Assembly (NCBI RefSeq): GCF_003589595.1
Contig: NW_020653851.1
Location: 21,584,164 to 21,648,163 of the forward strand
Source: Hyposmocoma kahamanoa
Lineage: Eukaryota > Arthropoda > Insecta > Lepidoptera > Cosmopterigidae
Direction of reading: 5' to 3'
Length of the DNA: 64,000 nucleotides
The position numbers were made by a program, and so were the translations under genes. Under the pieces are notes generated by a model, which saw nothing but the letters and a program-made list of their open reading frames with translations, searched no databases and was not told the origin of the DNA. Within the stretch, counting starts at the first letter, position 1; each line of letters starts with the position of its first letter. Shown here piece by piece: positions 11,435 to 23,440 of the stretch.

Positions 11435-12654
11435 TTTGATTGTGTAATTATTACCGATAAATAATTACAACCGGCTATCTATTTATTCTGATAATCATGA
11501 ATATATTTTGATGAATTTTCCAAACCCAAACAAAACAACCGCAGCTTCGTATAATTGTATTTTTCAGATTGTTTTTTTAGAGAAATACTTGTCTAAAGAT
11601 GATACATTTCATTGGCCAAATTTTTCACTTTGTGCACTCAGACCAATCGTCGTAAAGGATATGACATGTCAAATTGAAATTTGGTAAAGAAGAACTACCT
11701 GATTATCGGTACTTATTTCTGCATTCAATTATAATATTATTCTACAGTGTATTGTTAATAACTAAAATGCGGATGCGGCTTTTATCAGCTAGATAATATT
11801 AAAAGAATACGCAAGGATCAACATTTAAAAAATAGTATAGTGAGCAGCCTATCTACGTTAATTTCTACTCTCCCGTCACTATCTCTCTTCCATCCTACCC
11901 TACTAAATAAAATATAGGTTTGATACTGGTTAAATACGTAGGATATATTAATCTCGAGAATGCTTGTTCTATGCCTTCCGGATTTCAAGTTTTATGAATT
12001 TTATGATAATCAAATTCTTTTTCTTAGTGCCTTATCTTCATAAAATTATAGTTTATCTGAACTGAATGCGTCCTTACTCAAATGTCAAAAAGTTTCGCAA
12101 GTTTCTTTCGTTGGTTTTGTGTTTTATTTCTACTTTTTCTTATTTTTATGCAAATGTGAATGAACAGTGTGCTAATTAGAACTTTTTCACCAATCATCCA
12201 GAATTGCTTACTGCAATCTTCAATAAAAAAAACCTTTATTTACGCAGAGGTAAGTCGAGCCCTACCCATAGTTGATGGCCTTCGTTTGCATATTTCTCAA
12301 CTTTGTTGTCCAGCCTACGGTGTGAGAAGTTTTGTGGATAATGTCATCGTGGGCGGGACTTTCGTAAATGCAAGGTTCTTCTAATTCTCCCATAAGACAA
12401 AGCTACATTGTCTGAGTGTGACCCTCGAGTATTAACTATAGTTCCGTGTCGAACTGCTTGAAAGAAACACACGAATTTAAGTTTTATAAATAAACATTAT
12501 GTAAGCTAACACACTCCATTAGCGAAACGGCGAAATCTAATTTACAATTCCAATGATAAATTACCGAGTGGACATTAGAAATTACAAACTTTATCTTCCT
12601 GATTTGTTGCGATTGTGCGTGTAAGGCGTCGAGCCGTCGTGAGGCGCAGCGAAC
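11435..12654. promoter_or_regulatory. Divergent intergenic region, gamma-tubulin / arrestin
   Basis: This 1.2 kb separates the start codons of two divergently transcribed genes and must contain both 5' UTRs and promoters. I see no convincing TATA or initiator arrangement. Small ORFs here match nothing I recognise. Confidence 0.5.
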
Positions 12655-15600
12655 ATGCCGCGGAAACTGCTCAAATTCCTGATAGTGTTTGACAACACTT
12701 CCCTGCTCTACTTTCCTGGACAATTCCTGTCTGGGAAGGTGTTGATGGAACTACAGGATGACACTCCAGTCTTAGGTAAGTTTTTGTAATTTCTTAAAAC
12801 TGCTCATGTAATCAAATTAAAATCATCTTTACAGGTTTCATGGTCACAGCTGACTAAAGTAAACTGTAAAATGCCTGAAATGTTGGTTTGTTTGAAAAAA
12901 CTAGTATATGCAATTCAGATCTGAAAAAATAAGTTCATTTGCTATGTGTAACAGTCACGAAAACCTAAGTAAAAACAAAAAAAAGTTATTGTATGTTTTT
13001 AGAACTGTTTTTTCCAATTTTCTGTTTTTGCTCTACAAAGTTCAAGGCAACACTGTTCAATAGATTAATGATAATGCATCACACTTCACTGGTTAAAGTG
13101 TTACTAACTCTATTGTTTTTTATGTTCGTACATGATGAAGCAGAACTGCTTATTGGAATCTCATATGAATTTATGTGGAAAATGTTTTCATGAAATGTTC
13201 ATACTTTTTATTTTCCATTATTAATTAACATGTTCACAGCCAAGCTGAAATTTAGAATAGACCACCACTGGCCAACTTTTGTTTAATTTTTTAACTTAAT
13301 TTTATTGTACTCAAAATAAGTTTTTTTTTCCCTTTCTTTGTCCTGCGATCAGCCTTTCGGGCTATAAACAGATGGGTTGTATGAAGTTCATAATGGAAAG
13401 GGTGCTACTCCCAGTGGAGCACTGCCCTATAGGTTGTATAGTCAGGTATTTTACTAACTACCGTTGTCACACCGCGTTTACCATGGTACCGTGGCTTTTT
13501 TTTAGTCGTCGTATGCTTTCAGGCATGGTGAGCTGCTTGGCTAGTTGATTTGGGTGATGTTCTAGCAGAGTTCTGTATTTATCACTGTAGGAGGCTATTT
13601 CTTCTCTAAATGTCAAGAAATTCGTGGATCTCCATTGTTTTTATGAACCCTGGCACATTTGATATCTGTCGGAGTATATTGCTCTACACCCTTTGGATAA
13701 TCATTATATTAGAGGTACTAGCAGCGCCCCAGAGTTGTATGCCATAAGACCAAATTGGCTTTAGTATTGCTTTGTAAATTAGAATTTCGTCCAATCAGCC
13801 AGAGGAGTCCTTTGAATCTCAAATTGATCTCATCTCATCATCATTTGGTTTGGATGTGTTTCTTCCAGGTAAGTCTGCGGGCCAAATGCATTCCCAGATA
13901 TTTCACTGTATTCTGGTGTGGGAGTTGCGCGCCATTTAAGGTGACCGGTGGGCAGTCTTCTTTGCGGAGAGTGAATTTGACCTGTACTGATTTAGTCTCA
14001 CTAGCAGCAATTCTCCATTTTGCTAACCAATCCTGCATTTCGGTTAAGCTGCTTTGAAGGAGTCGGGATGCTTCAACGGGACATTTACTTGAGGCTAGTA
14101 ACATCGTGTCATCAACGAAGGTAGCAACGGACACTTTGGGTTTTGTGGCAGGTCGACTGTGAAGAGTGTGTACAGAACAGGTCCAAGCATGGAACCTTGT
14201 GGAAAACCTGCAGAAATTTCATGAAATCCTGATGTGTGGTCGCTATCCCTAATTTGAAATATTCTGTTACTACTGTATAAGCTCTGGACTCCATAGAATG
14301 TGTGTGGCAGTAAAGACTTTATTTTATATAGCAACCCCTAGAGCCAATCCTTATCAAAGGTTTCATGCATGTCAAGGAAAGCCGATGAGCAGTATTCTTC
14401 AAAATAAGTTAAAATATTATTTATTCAGGGTGTCCCAAAACTCAAGGTGAAGCAGGCACCTGGCGAGAGGCCAGAGTATGTCAATTCTGGTAAAAATAAA
14501 ATAAAAAATCCATATCATTAGTTAAGTGTGAGTCAAATTAATAAAATTTGTTGGTTGTTGTATAATAAAGCTTATTCAAAAATAAACAAAAAGGAATTAT
14601 TGTATTATTAATACTTTTATTGCATTAGTTTCTCTACCAGGCTAAAGTAAATAAGAATATTTTTGGGCTTTAATGACATTGATAATAATCAACAACAACA
14701 AACAAACAAATATTATGTAACACCAAAATATTATAAAAATAACATTGACATATGGCATATAAATTTATTAAATATACTTAAATAATAACAAGTCAATAAA
14801 TTTTACTGTCTTAATTACTTTCCATATGTAACTTTCCACTTGTTTCATGCATGTGGGAAATAATTTGTTTTTTCGTAGAGAAAATTCTTATTGTTGTGTA
14901 AAGAATAGCAAGATTTTTTGTGCCATCAAACCATTGTCAGAAAAATGTGTTATAATAGTTTTTGTCTATCTATTACTATTCATAACGAAATATTGTAATA
15001 TTTATTATTTTATTGATAGAAAGCAAAGTGGAAGTCACGAGGATAAGTTACATAAACAATGTGAAAGTGTAAAGAAATGTGGTGTGGTATCGGGAGCCAT
15101 AAGAGAGAGTATAACTAAACTATTGCAACATGTATGCCTACTTATGGATACAATAAATTATTATTATTAAATATGATTAAAAAAAATGGCAAATGTCAAG
15201 CGTGAAGCTTCATTCGCGTTATTTCACAGTAATTGTTTCAGAAGCAAGTGGAAGGTTATCTCTACCTAGCCCGATAGGAATAGGGCGTGAAGTGTACACA
15301 TGTTTATTTACAGAGCAACTCTGCAAAGAGCAACCTGCTTTACAAATGATTGGTAGAGTTTAATCAATGTGACCATTTGAAGTGTAATTTGCTTACCAAT
15401 GAAATAAAGATATATGTATTTCAATTTTTATTGAATTGATGTTAGTTTTTTTATGATATTACTCCACTAGTTTGTTATAATTATTAATTCAAAGATTGAA
15501 CACTTAGAAAAAAATCGTTCGATCCGGCTGGATTCGAACCGACGTCATATAGTAAACCGTATCAAACGCTATGCCAACTAAGCCACGGCACGTACCAGCG

Positions 15601-18600
15601 GACCTCACGATATTCTCTATGTGCTAATTGTCGTATCTTTGTATTTGGTTTTTCAACTTTTTATCCGTAGCGCCATTTATAAGAAATCTATGAAAGATAA
15701 ATATGAATATATATGCTTGAGATGGAGTAAACGTATTATATGTACGTATGTGTCGCTTTAATTTTGTGTTTAATAATTGTTGGTGTCTACATTAGTGGAG
15801 TATTAAGTGTAAATAGCTTCTTGCAGTAAACATATTTGTTACAGGTCTACATTTTCATGTAGTTGGTGAAGGGGTGGTGAGGGTAGGGTCAGGAAGACAC
15901 GAGAGACTTTACGACAAAGAGAACTACATCGACTTTAGGATGCGCCTTCTTGGCGAACCAGGTAAGACTGAACCATTATTAGTAAACATCGTTTGACATT
16001 TGACAGACCAGGCAAAGAATGATCAAAGTCACCTAAAAACATGTTTTGAGTTAATACCTCCATCGAGTTCTCAAATTAGAACAAGACTAATAAGGTTGTA
16101 AGTGTCTTGAAAAATTAGCTTTTACTTTTAGGCATAAAATAATAATAATACACACACACACAAATGCAGAAAGCGGTCCTGTTCGATACGACACGTAGTT
16201 TTTCGCCGGTTCCTGAACCTGAATCCCTGAACCCGGCCGACTGTGCCATTGCCGGGGTATACCGCCTCTCCCATTTAAATATTCCAAATTAATGTTTTAG
16301 ACCATGCGAGAAGCGAGAGTCTAATATAAATATCTTTATTTATCTTCACAATAGGGTGATTATATATTTTTTTTGTTAAAATGGATTACTTAATATCTTA
16401 GAAATGAAAAATTATTTTATCCTAAAATTGTCCTCTACGGATTTGTTATTTTCCTTAACTCTTCGACTTGAATCAAAATTTTTGAGCTCTGCAAAAAAAA
16501 ATTAATATATTTCAGGACACGGTACATCAATACTCTCCCCGGGTATTCACAGCTTTCCATTCAAGCTAGGTCTACCGATGGGACTGCCATCCACGTTCCT
16601 TGGCACACATGGATGGGTGCAGTACTACTGCAAGGCGGCACTACGGGAACCCAACGGATTGACGCATAAAAACCAACAAGTTTTTATTGTCATGAACCCT
16701 ATTGATTTGAATCTGGAGCCTCCTGTGTTAGCTGTAAGTATAAATTAATATTTCTTATAACGTAGCCAAGATTGCGAGCAAAGATGCCAATGGCTATCAA
16801 TGCGGTTAGTTTGCAAAAGGTGGCCCTGTACGCCGCACAGTATTAGGCACACACACACCCAGACTCAGACACACACGTACACACACATGCACGCGCGTAC
16901 ACACACATACGCACAGTAATTTGATGTTCAGCACTTTCTGTTTCTTTAATTATAAGTTTTTTATTAAAAAAACATACACAAAACAAACAATTCCCGTCTT
17001 CTTTTTCTTTTAAATGTTATGGCCTCATCGTAGTAATCCATGATTTTGCCAATGTCGAGTCTGTGCTGAGTCTTTATCTGTTTTGTCCACTTTACTGTTT
17101 TATTGTTTAATGATTTTATTAAAAAAAAACAACAACAAAAAGCAAATCATCGCCTATCACCGAAAGTCCATTGTAAAATATAAACAGTTTTCGTCTCCTG
17201 CTGTGTGGATTCGTCGTCAATTTAAGGGCGCGAGCAGTATCATCAGGAGAATCTGTACTATTTTTCAAAAGTCCTTTTGAAACGAGATTAGGAAGATCAG
17301 TTTTAAAATTAAGTCAAAAGCTTTGTAAGAGGCTGAATCGCTAACCGCAAAAAAGAAATCTTTACATTACGCATAGTTTTCTTCGCTATTTACACGTCCT
17401 AGCAACGTTTGTTACATTTAATTTCATTTACCAATTAATTTTAAGGATAATGTGATGCAATCAATGAGTTGTTATTAGATATTAATAAAACTGCGTAAGA
17501 CACAACCTATAAATAATATTTGTTCATACCATTTGCATGTGCTAATTACGTTATTGTACGGCCTTGTTGACATTCCGTTACGACGTAAAATGATAGCGTG
17601 GACCACTTACATAACAAACATACGTTGAAACACCTGTGCACATTCAAGGATCCCTTGCGTAACTTAACTGGTAGACTGGCTCAGCCCTTACTTACGCGTT
17701 AACTTACACTTGTATGGTTTCCACCGTTACGTCATGCGTGACTTGCTTTTCAAACCCAGACAGGTATTTTAGTAGCAGTGGAGCTCCTTGTGAAAGAGTT
17801 TGTCCAGAGAAGTACTGCCACCTTACCTATTTCTCCCGCCAAGCAGTAATATCAGCATTACTGTGTTCCGGTTTTGAAGGGTAAGGGTGCTGGTGAAATT
17901 AGAGGCACACGGGAATTGTCAACTTACGTCTCAGGGTGACGGGCGCTGTAGCAGTGCCGCTGAAATCTTTGCGATTTAAAGCTCTGAGTGGCGCTGCAAT
18001 TGATATGGACAGGCATGTAGCTTACCATCAGGTGCACGACTTGTTCGTCCCGTTACTTTATTCTAAGTGTTGGATCTTTATATTAAAAATTATAAATTAC
18101 ACATATCATCGCCTTACTTTCTCAGGGTCGTATTCCAGAACTCTACTCAATACTCAAGTCAGGACTTGAGTATTGCAGTGAGCACTGAAAATCATACTCA
18201 AGGCCTTGCCATTAGGGTCGTATTTCCAGTGCTTGAAATCATACTCAAGTCAAGTCAAGTGTGCTCAAATCCTGACTTGAGCATTGAGTAGAGTTCTAGA
18301 ATACGACCCTAAAACTCGTATCTTAAAGCACAAAGTTACTGAAATGCAAAAAATGGCATTCACACACTGGCTTTTACCTATTCTTAAATTTATGCAACCA
18401 AATTAATACTCTTGATAAGAAATTTAATGTAAATAGAAAGTATTGCCATCTCCTGAATAAGTTCACTTTTTATTTTTATGGCTCCATCAATATGAGAACT
18501 GATGATTTTGCCAATGTCACAGTTGAAAGAAAAAAAACGAAACAAAAAAAAATTTTCGCTAAGCTCTAATAGGACATTAACCGGTGTTGGTAAGTTGGAA

Positions 18601-21600
18601 TACGGGAGTACTCAGTTGAGAATGTAAAACAAAACAGCAAAACAATATTTATAAATATATCTCCTGAATAAACACTTATAAGATACGAGTTTGAGAATGT
18701 CAAATCGGCATCGACATATCGACATGTCAAATTTTATAATGCTTCTATTTGAGCATAAAAAGTTATCGACTAGTTTGATTACGCGATAACTTTTTTGTGA
18801 ACCGATTATGATGATTCTTTTTTTTTTTTGTTGAAAGGGGTACCACGTTAGTGATCCTATTTAAATTTGAAGAAAATATTCCACCTCTAAGGGTGGCAAA
18901 CTAGGGGATGAATCCGGTTTCACGCACGTTCCGGTGACCGATATCAATGACACTTGACAAACAGATGTAATTCTACGAACTTTTGAGGTCGGTTTTTTAG
19001 TACTCTATACTGGGATTATTTGTCGTATTAATGTTACGTCTGTCACTATTATTCATTACAAAATTAATATTTTTCTTAACATAAATACGATCTCTCAATA
19101 GAGCAGCAACCGATATCCCACTAGGCTACCACCGCTATACTACAAGTCAGTTGAGTAAATCGTCATCTAAATAAGGAGTTATCATGACTGTGGCGTCACA
19201 GTACATTTATTGAAATATTTTGTTTGCTCGTAAATATATACATAATTTCGTTAAGAAAGAATATATCCATAATATTAACCTTAGAACTAAGTCCAAACTC
19301 ATGGTACCACGATTTCGTTTAACTAAGGTAAACGATTCTTTTATGGCGAATTGTATACGTTTTTACAATAAGATTCCGGATAATATATTAAGATTATCAT
19401 TTCCTAAGTTTAAAACTTTTTGAAAAGTCATAATACTGAAGAGCATGTTTTAGATAAAGATGTATGGAAAGACAACGTGAGTCAAGATTCCACACAAATA
19501 TGATTCAAAATGTATTCTATAGCATTTAAGTTTATTTCTAAAGAGCAATCCCTAGAGTTTCTTGCTCGTTCTTCTAAGGGAGGTCAGCGTAGTGAACGAG
19601 CAGTAGCTTCAAAAATGACGTTGTAAATGATTATTTGACTTTGACGTCTTTTCCAGCAACAGTTTGAGTGCAGCGTGGAGCATCGGCTGGGCGTNNNNNN
19701 NNNNCATTGTTTTTTAATTATCTTCGCCTTCGATTTAATTTCGCCAAGGCTAGGTTAGAAGTATGTGGCCTGTATGTATCTCAGTTTTCTCATCCTTGAC
19801 TTGTCTGAGAGCACTGTTGGTGTTCTTTTAGAGTTATATACACACAATCAACAGCACATGAAGCTACACTCTTTTTTTCTAATATCGCCTCCAGACCAAT
19901 AGAATAAGATCCGTCAATCCGTCTGTACCGAATTTTATTTAAGTTCTGTATAATTAACTGCCTCCGTGGCCGAACAGTTAGCATGCTGGACTGCCACGCA
20001 GAGGGTTTGATTTCCTCGATTTATTTCTTCGTGTGTTTGACTTTGTCTATGTGTGTGTCCATGGCACCCGCGATACAGGGTTTCCCTCGTACGGGGCTAT
20101 GAGAGTGCGTTAAAAAAATACTCCCCGTTATATAAACAAGTTTAGTCAAAACTCTTTGCAAGTGGCTGAAACGCTAACCGCGAAAAGCCAAGAGAAAAAG
20201 AAAAAAAAGAAATGATTCTTCTGACAAGTTGTATAGTAGTTTAAGCTTAGAGGATGGAAAAAAATAGTTTCCATAGTCTAAGAGTTTAAGAGCTACCGAA
20301 ACGTTGACGTTATTGAACAATATTAACTGACAACATTAATCGAAACTAACACTGCCCCAAGCCTAGTGGCCGCCATTAAGAGGGAGCAGAGGAAAAATTC
20401 CTAATCTTCGATTTGATTTTAGAGGGGTATATCTACTTTAAAGTTAAAAATAAAATATTGTATGAGTAACTACACGATATATTCAAGCATAGACATTAAT
20501 CAGAAACATAAAACAATAAAGTTTCCTCCATAGATAAAAATCACGAAATGACCTCTAATTTTCACATTTTTTCGATTTATACTCGAAATGCTACAGGTTA
20601 TTAGGACAAAAATTAGATAATTAATTATATTTATGCATGATCGACAACTGTCGCTACGGATTTTTTTAATCCCTTTAGTTTTAGAGTTATTCCGCTAAAA
20701 CGAATTTGGTACTTTTAATGCGAAAAAATCAACATCTCCTGTCGCATGTCACGCGAAATTCATCAAAGGCATATATTTGTTTCACAAATTTGGGCGGAGC
20801 CAACGTCAAAACTTTTTTAGCATGAGAGCTCTTAAGGAAATAGAAATAGAATAATTTGCATTTGCAGACGATCCAATATTCAGCGCACGGCAAGGTGGCG
20901 GCCAAGGAAGTGCGCGAGCTGGCAACTCTGTCGCGGGGAAAGTGTCGCCCCGGCGAGACGGACTGGTGGCGCGGCGAGCTGCTGTACGTGCCGCCGCTGC
21001 CGCCCACCAACCTGCGGGGCTGCCATCTCATCTCCGTGCATTACGACGTCTTTGTAAGTTTACCGATATACTATTTTTAACCGACTTTTAAAAAGGAGAT
21101 TTTCAATTCGACTGTATGTTTTTTTGTATCCGAGAGTAATCGGGCCCCGATTTTACGAACACCTACTTACAAGTCTAAAAAATATTACAAATGACGAAGT
21201 AAGTAACTCGATAAATGACGAAGTGTTTTGTTCCCGACTGAAAGACCTTTTATTGGATAATGAATTCTACGGTGTAGAGGAATTTCTTTTACAGAAATTG
21301 TAATTATATTTTAATTTTGGACGTTTGTATTTTAAAAATATTTAATTTTTATTTGTATTTTTGTAGTTCGTACGTTTCTTTTAATTATTTTAAGCGTGAC
21401 CAATGTTTACTCGATAGTCGATAGAACATTTATCGACTGCAATCACTAGCTGCTCGCAAGACGAACTGTCATTTTACTCCGTCTTCAAAAAAGACAAGTA
21501 AAATATTTTTTTATACATAATACATATTTTATTTCATGTATTGTAGTACTTTTGTGACTTTCATGTGATCATTTCTGCCGTCCATTAACGAAAACGCGGT

Positions 21601-22066
21601 TAAGTGACAAAGGGTCAAAAAAATAGAGAAAAAAAATAGAGCACAAGATTATCTTTTAAAACCAGTTAAAATTATTTAACGAGTTCGACTTATCGGAACT
21701 TACCCTAACGATGCATACCTGAAATATCATTAAACAATTTCAGTATTCAAAAGTAAGTTATGGTTTTCTTATGATATCTCAAAAACATGTTTAGTCACTT
21801 TTAGTTGGCGGATGGCAGATTTTACCAAAGATACGACATATTCTCATATCTTCTGTTTCTGCACTGAACTTTAAAGAGACCAATAACTATTTCACCAGTT
21901 CATAATCGAGCCGAAGAGCATGGAAAAGGAGGTGAAACTGCAACTACCAGTGCTACTGGGCACATACCCCTTCCGCGACGCCGCTGAAGACGATCACCCT
22001 CCCACGCACTATCCGTCCACGCTGCCCATCTTCAGGCCCTGGCTGCATGATAAGCCCCACCACTGA
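12655..22066 (+). CDS. Arrestin-domain (ARRDC, alpha-arrestin) protein, interrupted by assembly gap
   Basis: Alpha-arrestins are trafficking adaptors that link membrane proteins to ubiquitin ligases and endosomal sorting. Exons are 12655-12775, 15845-15961, 16516-16733, 19657-19694 (cut by the N run), 20868-21053 and 21899-22066. The first three join in phase to 152 codons. The last two carry 62 codons, then 55 codons plus a stop. The arrestin N-domain is recognisable from LIVFDNTSLLYFPGQFLSGK, HFHVVGEG, RLYDKENYIDF and SPGIHSFPFKLGLP. Arrestin C-domain strands include LRGCHLISVHYDVF and VKLQLPVLLGTYPF. The middle segment after EHRLGV is missing, so at least one exon is lost at the gap. No PPxY motif is visible in the short C-tail ending FRPWLHDKPHH. 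Introns hold LINE, SINE and MITE insertions. Confidence 0.88.
13370..14420 (-). pseudogene. Jockey-like LINE reverse transcriptase relic
   Basis: Broken frames on the minus strand read, in order, a finger/palm piece (EYCSSAFLDMHETFDK), GFPQGSMLGPVLYTLF, the catalytic box TFVDDTMLLAS (F/YxDD type), QDWLAKWRIAASETKS, TVKYLGMHLARRLTW, and a C-terminal stretch including PIWSYGIQLWGAAS-like residues near 13740 and HPNQLAKQLTMPESIRR near 13520. Several frameshifts and stops separate them and no endonuclease domain is seen. It is a dead fragment in ARRDC intron 1. Confidence 0.85.
15290..15420 (+). mobile_element. LINE 3' end fragment (family L1)
   Basis: CAGAGCAACTCTGCAAAGAGCAACC and AGTTTAATCAATGTGACCAT resemble the L1 tail at 6845, reversed. 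The fragment is degraded and its end directly abuts a SINE. Confidence 0.45.
15423..15680 (-). mobile_element. tRNA-derived SINE S1
   Basis: Read on the minus strand: head with AGATTTCTTATAAATGGCGC, A box GTGGCTTAGTTGGCATAGCG, B box GGTTCGAATCCAGCCGGATC, then TTAATAATTATAACAAACTA and GTGGAGTAATATCA. It is a well-preserved copy in ARRDC intron 1, with a tail ending in TTCAATAAAAATTG. Confidence 0.85.
16130..16275 (-). mobile_element. SINE-like element S3 with GT-rich tail
   Basis: On the minus strand GGGAGAGGCGGTATACCCCG, GGCACAGTCGGCCGGGTTC and TTTCTGCATTTGTGTGTGTG, then ATTATTATTATT. The compact GC-rich body with a microsatellite tail fits a lepidopteran SINE. It lies in ARRDC intron 2. Confidence 0.55.
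16840..16920. repeat. CA-rich low-complexity tract
   Basis: Repeated CACACA/ACGCGC stretches, possibly the tail of another SINE-like copy (CTGTACGCCGCACAGTATTA lies just upstream). It is in ARRDC intron 3. Confidence 0.6.
17755..18060 (-). repeat. Dispersed repeat family R1, copy c
   Basis: The reverse-oriented copy runs from GGAGCTCCTTGTGAAAGAGTT through CCGCCAAGCAGTAATATC, GGTGACGGGCGC, TTGCGATTTAAAGCTCTGAG and GGACAGGCATGTAGCTTACC to CACGACTTGTTCGTCCCGT. It is among the longest copies and probably close to the full element. Confidence 0.8.
18124..18310. mobile_element. MITE family M1 (AGGGTCGTATTCCAG ends)
   Basis: Ends AGGGTCGTATTCCAGAACTC and CGACCCT are mirrored for about 40 bp (TCTACTCAATACTCAAGTCAGG). 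A second internal AGGGTCGTATTTCCAGTGCT suggests an ancestral tail-to-tail fusion. Sister copies lie at 34583 and 34761. It is in ARRDC intron 3. Confidence 0.8.
19170..19648 (+). pseudogene. 5'-truncated L1-family LINE, RT C-terminus and 3' tail
   Basis: The plus strand encodes KKEYIHNINLRTKSKLMVPR followed by FRLTKVNDSFMANCIRFYNKIP, almost the same as the minus-strand relic at 56365-56640. The shared 3' tail follows (CCCTAGAGTTTCTTGCTCG, GAACGAGCAGTAGCTT), ending in GATTATTTGACTTTGAC. This is only the last part of the element. Its 3' end is about 10-20 bp from the ARRDC exon 4 acceptor. Confidence 0.85.
19695..19704. other. Assembly gap (10 N)
   Basis: Ten Ns interrupt ARRDC exon 4 just after residues HRLGV. 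The missing coding length must be far more than 10 bases, because a central arrestin segment is absent, so this is a gap of unknown size. Confidence 0.98.
19960..20135 (+). mobile_element. tRNA-derived SINE S2
   Basis: TGCCTCCGTGGCCGAACAGTTAGCATGCTGGA (A-box region) and a decayed B box (GGGTTTGATTTCCTCG) are followed by GTGTGTGTCCATGGCACCCG, ACAGGGTTTCCCTCG and GGGGCTATGAGAGTGCGTT. It is the same family as the minus-strand copy at 25925. Confidence 0.8.
21582..21809. mobile_element. MITE family M2
   Basis: Ends CCATTAACGAAAACGCGGTTAAGTGAC and (reverse complement) CGCCAACTAAAAGTGACTAA are imperfect inverted repeats. The interior (GAGCACAAGATTATC; AACGATGCATACCTGAAA) matches the element at 33428 in the opposite orientation. 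It lies in ARRDC intron 5. Confidence 0.8.
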
Positions 22067-22184
22067 TTCATACAAACTACTTACTAGGCGACAACTGCTG
22101 ACGTGAATTACAGATTAATCCGTTACGCGTCCTAAAGACACACACGGTGTCCTTAACGATCTTGGTAAAAAAAATACATTTCAA

Positions 22185-22345
22185 AGATCGAAAATCACAA
22201 AAAAAATTCCTTCGATCCGAATGTACTCGAACCAGCTTACTAAGCTACAGACCGAGTCAGATCTTACGAATTTCTCTATGTGCTTTTTTTCTCTAGGCGT
22301 TTTGTCGTCAGCGCCACCTGTGAAAAACTTATGAAAGTTTCTTCA
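22185..22345 (-). mobile_element. tRNA-derived SINE S1, truncated
   Basis: On the minus strand TTTCACAGGTGGCGCTGACG, GCACATAGAGAAATTCGTAAG, GTCTGTAGCTTAGTAAGCTG, then a B box GGTTCGAGTACATTCGGATCG and GAAGGAATTTTTTTTGTG. It lies just past the arrestin stop codon, so it may fall within that 3' UTR. Confidence 0.75.
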
Positions 22346-22376
22346 ATGTCATGGTAGTAAAAACATCATGAGAGTA

Positions 22377-22577
22377 ATTTTCAGGTAAGTTTTTTGTACT
22401 CAATTTTGTTGACAATTTCTTTTTATTTAAATATGTATAGAATATCATCATGAAGTTTTATTTCACATTCGAGTGTGGTAACGTGAATTATTCTTGAATA
22501 TTTCACGAAAATATATTGGAGTAATTAAATAATAAAAATTGTCACCAAAACTGAGTACAAAAAACTTACCTGAAAAT
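22377..22577. mobile_element. MITE, 201 bp
   Basis: ATTTTCAGGTAAGTTTTTTG at the left is exactly mirrored at the right (CAAAAAACTTACCTGAAAAT), with a further GTACTCA match inward. The stem is long and the interior AT-rich and non-coding. Confidence 0.85.
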
Positions 22578-23009
22578 GACTGATGACATTCAATAAAATA
22601 AAAATATTGCCAATTTTTTTAACGGTGGATGAAAACAGCGCGTTAAAAACGTGACAGGCTCTAAGATGCGTGGCAGGTTCGACGGTTCAAGGTGACCTTA
22701 CCAGTTTTACTTGTACAGCAAAAAATTATCTTCTGATCACGCGCATGTTCCTATCGCGATATCAATTCAAGCAGGCAAAATCGATCAAAAGAAATCGCCT
22801 TGTTCGTTCGGGACGTGAAATTCTCCATTATTTGAACAATTTTTTCTTCTCTTCAATAACTACCGTATACTAGATATACAGTATACTAGAATTTATATAT
22901 CTACTTTTCTATGTATGAATACAACTTATTGGTAGAACGAATTTAACTCTAGCTGAATGTGGAATGTAAAAACCGAAAATATGTATTATATTTTCGGTTA
23001 AAAAAAATT

Positions 23010-23240
23010 TAAGGCTCAATTAGAAACGGCTTAGTCGACATACGACCCATTCGCACAGTGCCTATAGTCGTAAAAGTACGTGCAGGTAGCGCGTCTTTCG
23101 GAAAATTCTCGCGGTCTTTCGGAGAATTCCCGCAGCTACCGTATCGTGATCTAGTTTATACGTTATACAATTGATATAACGTTAATTATGGTATATACAA
23201 TAACTCTCTTCCATTCCGTTCCGCGGTAATTTAAATTTAT
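23010..23240. mobile_element. MITE related to the 40865 family
   Basis: The left end is TTTAAGGCTCAATTAGAAACGG. The right end contains TTCCATTCCGTTCCGCGGTAA and TAAATTTATGCTTA. The interior has GAATTCCCGCAGCTACC. This resembles the inverted repeats and centre of the 40865-41150 element but is more decayed. Confidence 0.5.
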
Positions 23241-23440
23241 GCTTATGCTAGTTACGAATAGTGTTGGGTCATGAAAAATATTATTAAAAAAAATTATTTT
23301 TATAATTTTTTTGTTTGCTTTTTGAAATTTTTCGGACAATTTATACTTATGACGGTTAGTCAGAAAAGGGTGAGTTGTAGGAAGACAGACTGTCTCACTC
23401 GCATATTAGGCGTATGTACGCCACGTGACAGAGACAATTA

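Noticed and set aside
14847..15170. 107-codon plus-strand ORF in ARRDC intron 1
   Set aside because: AT-rich, no known motif, no splice signals in phase with the arrestin exons; probably chance.
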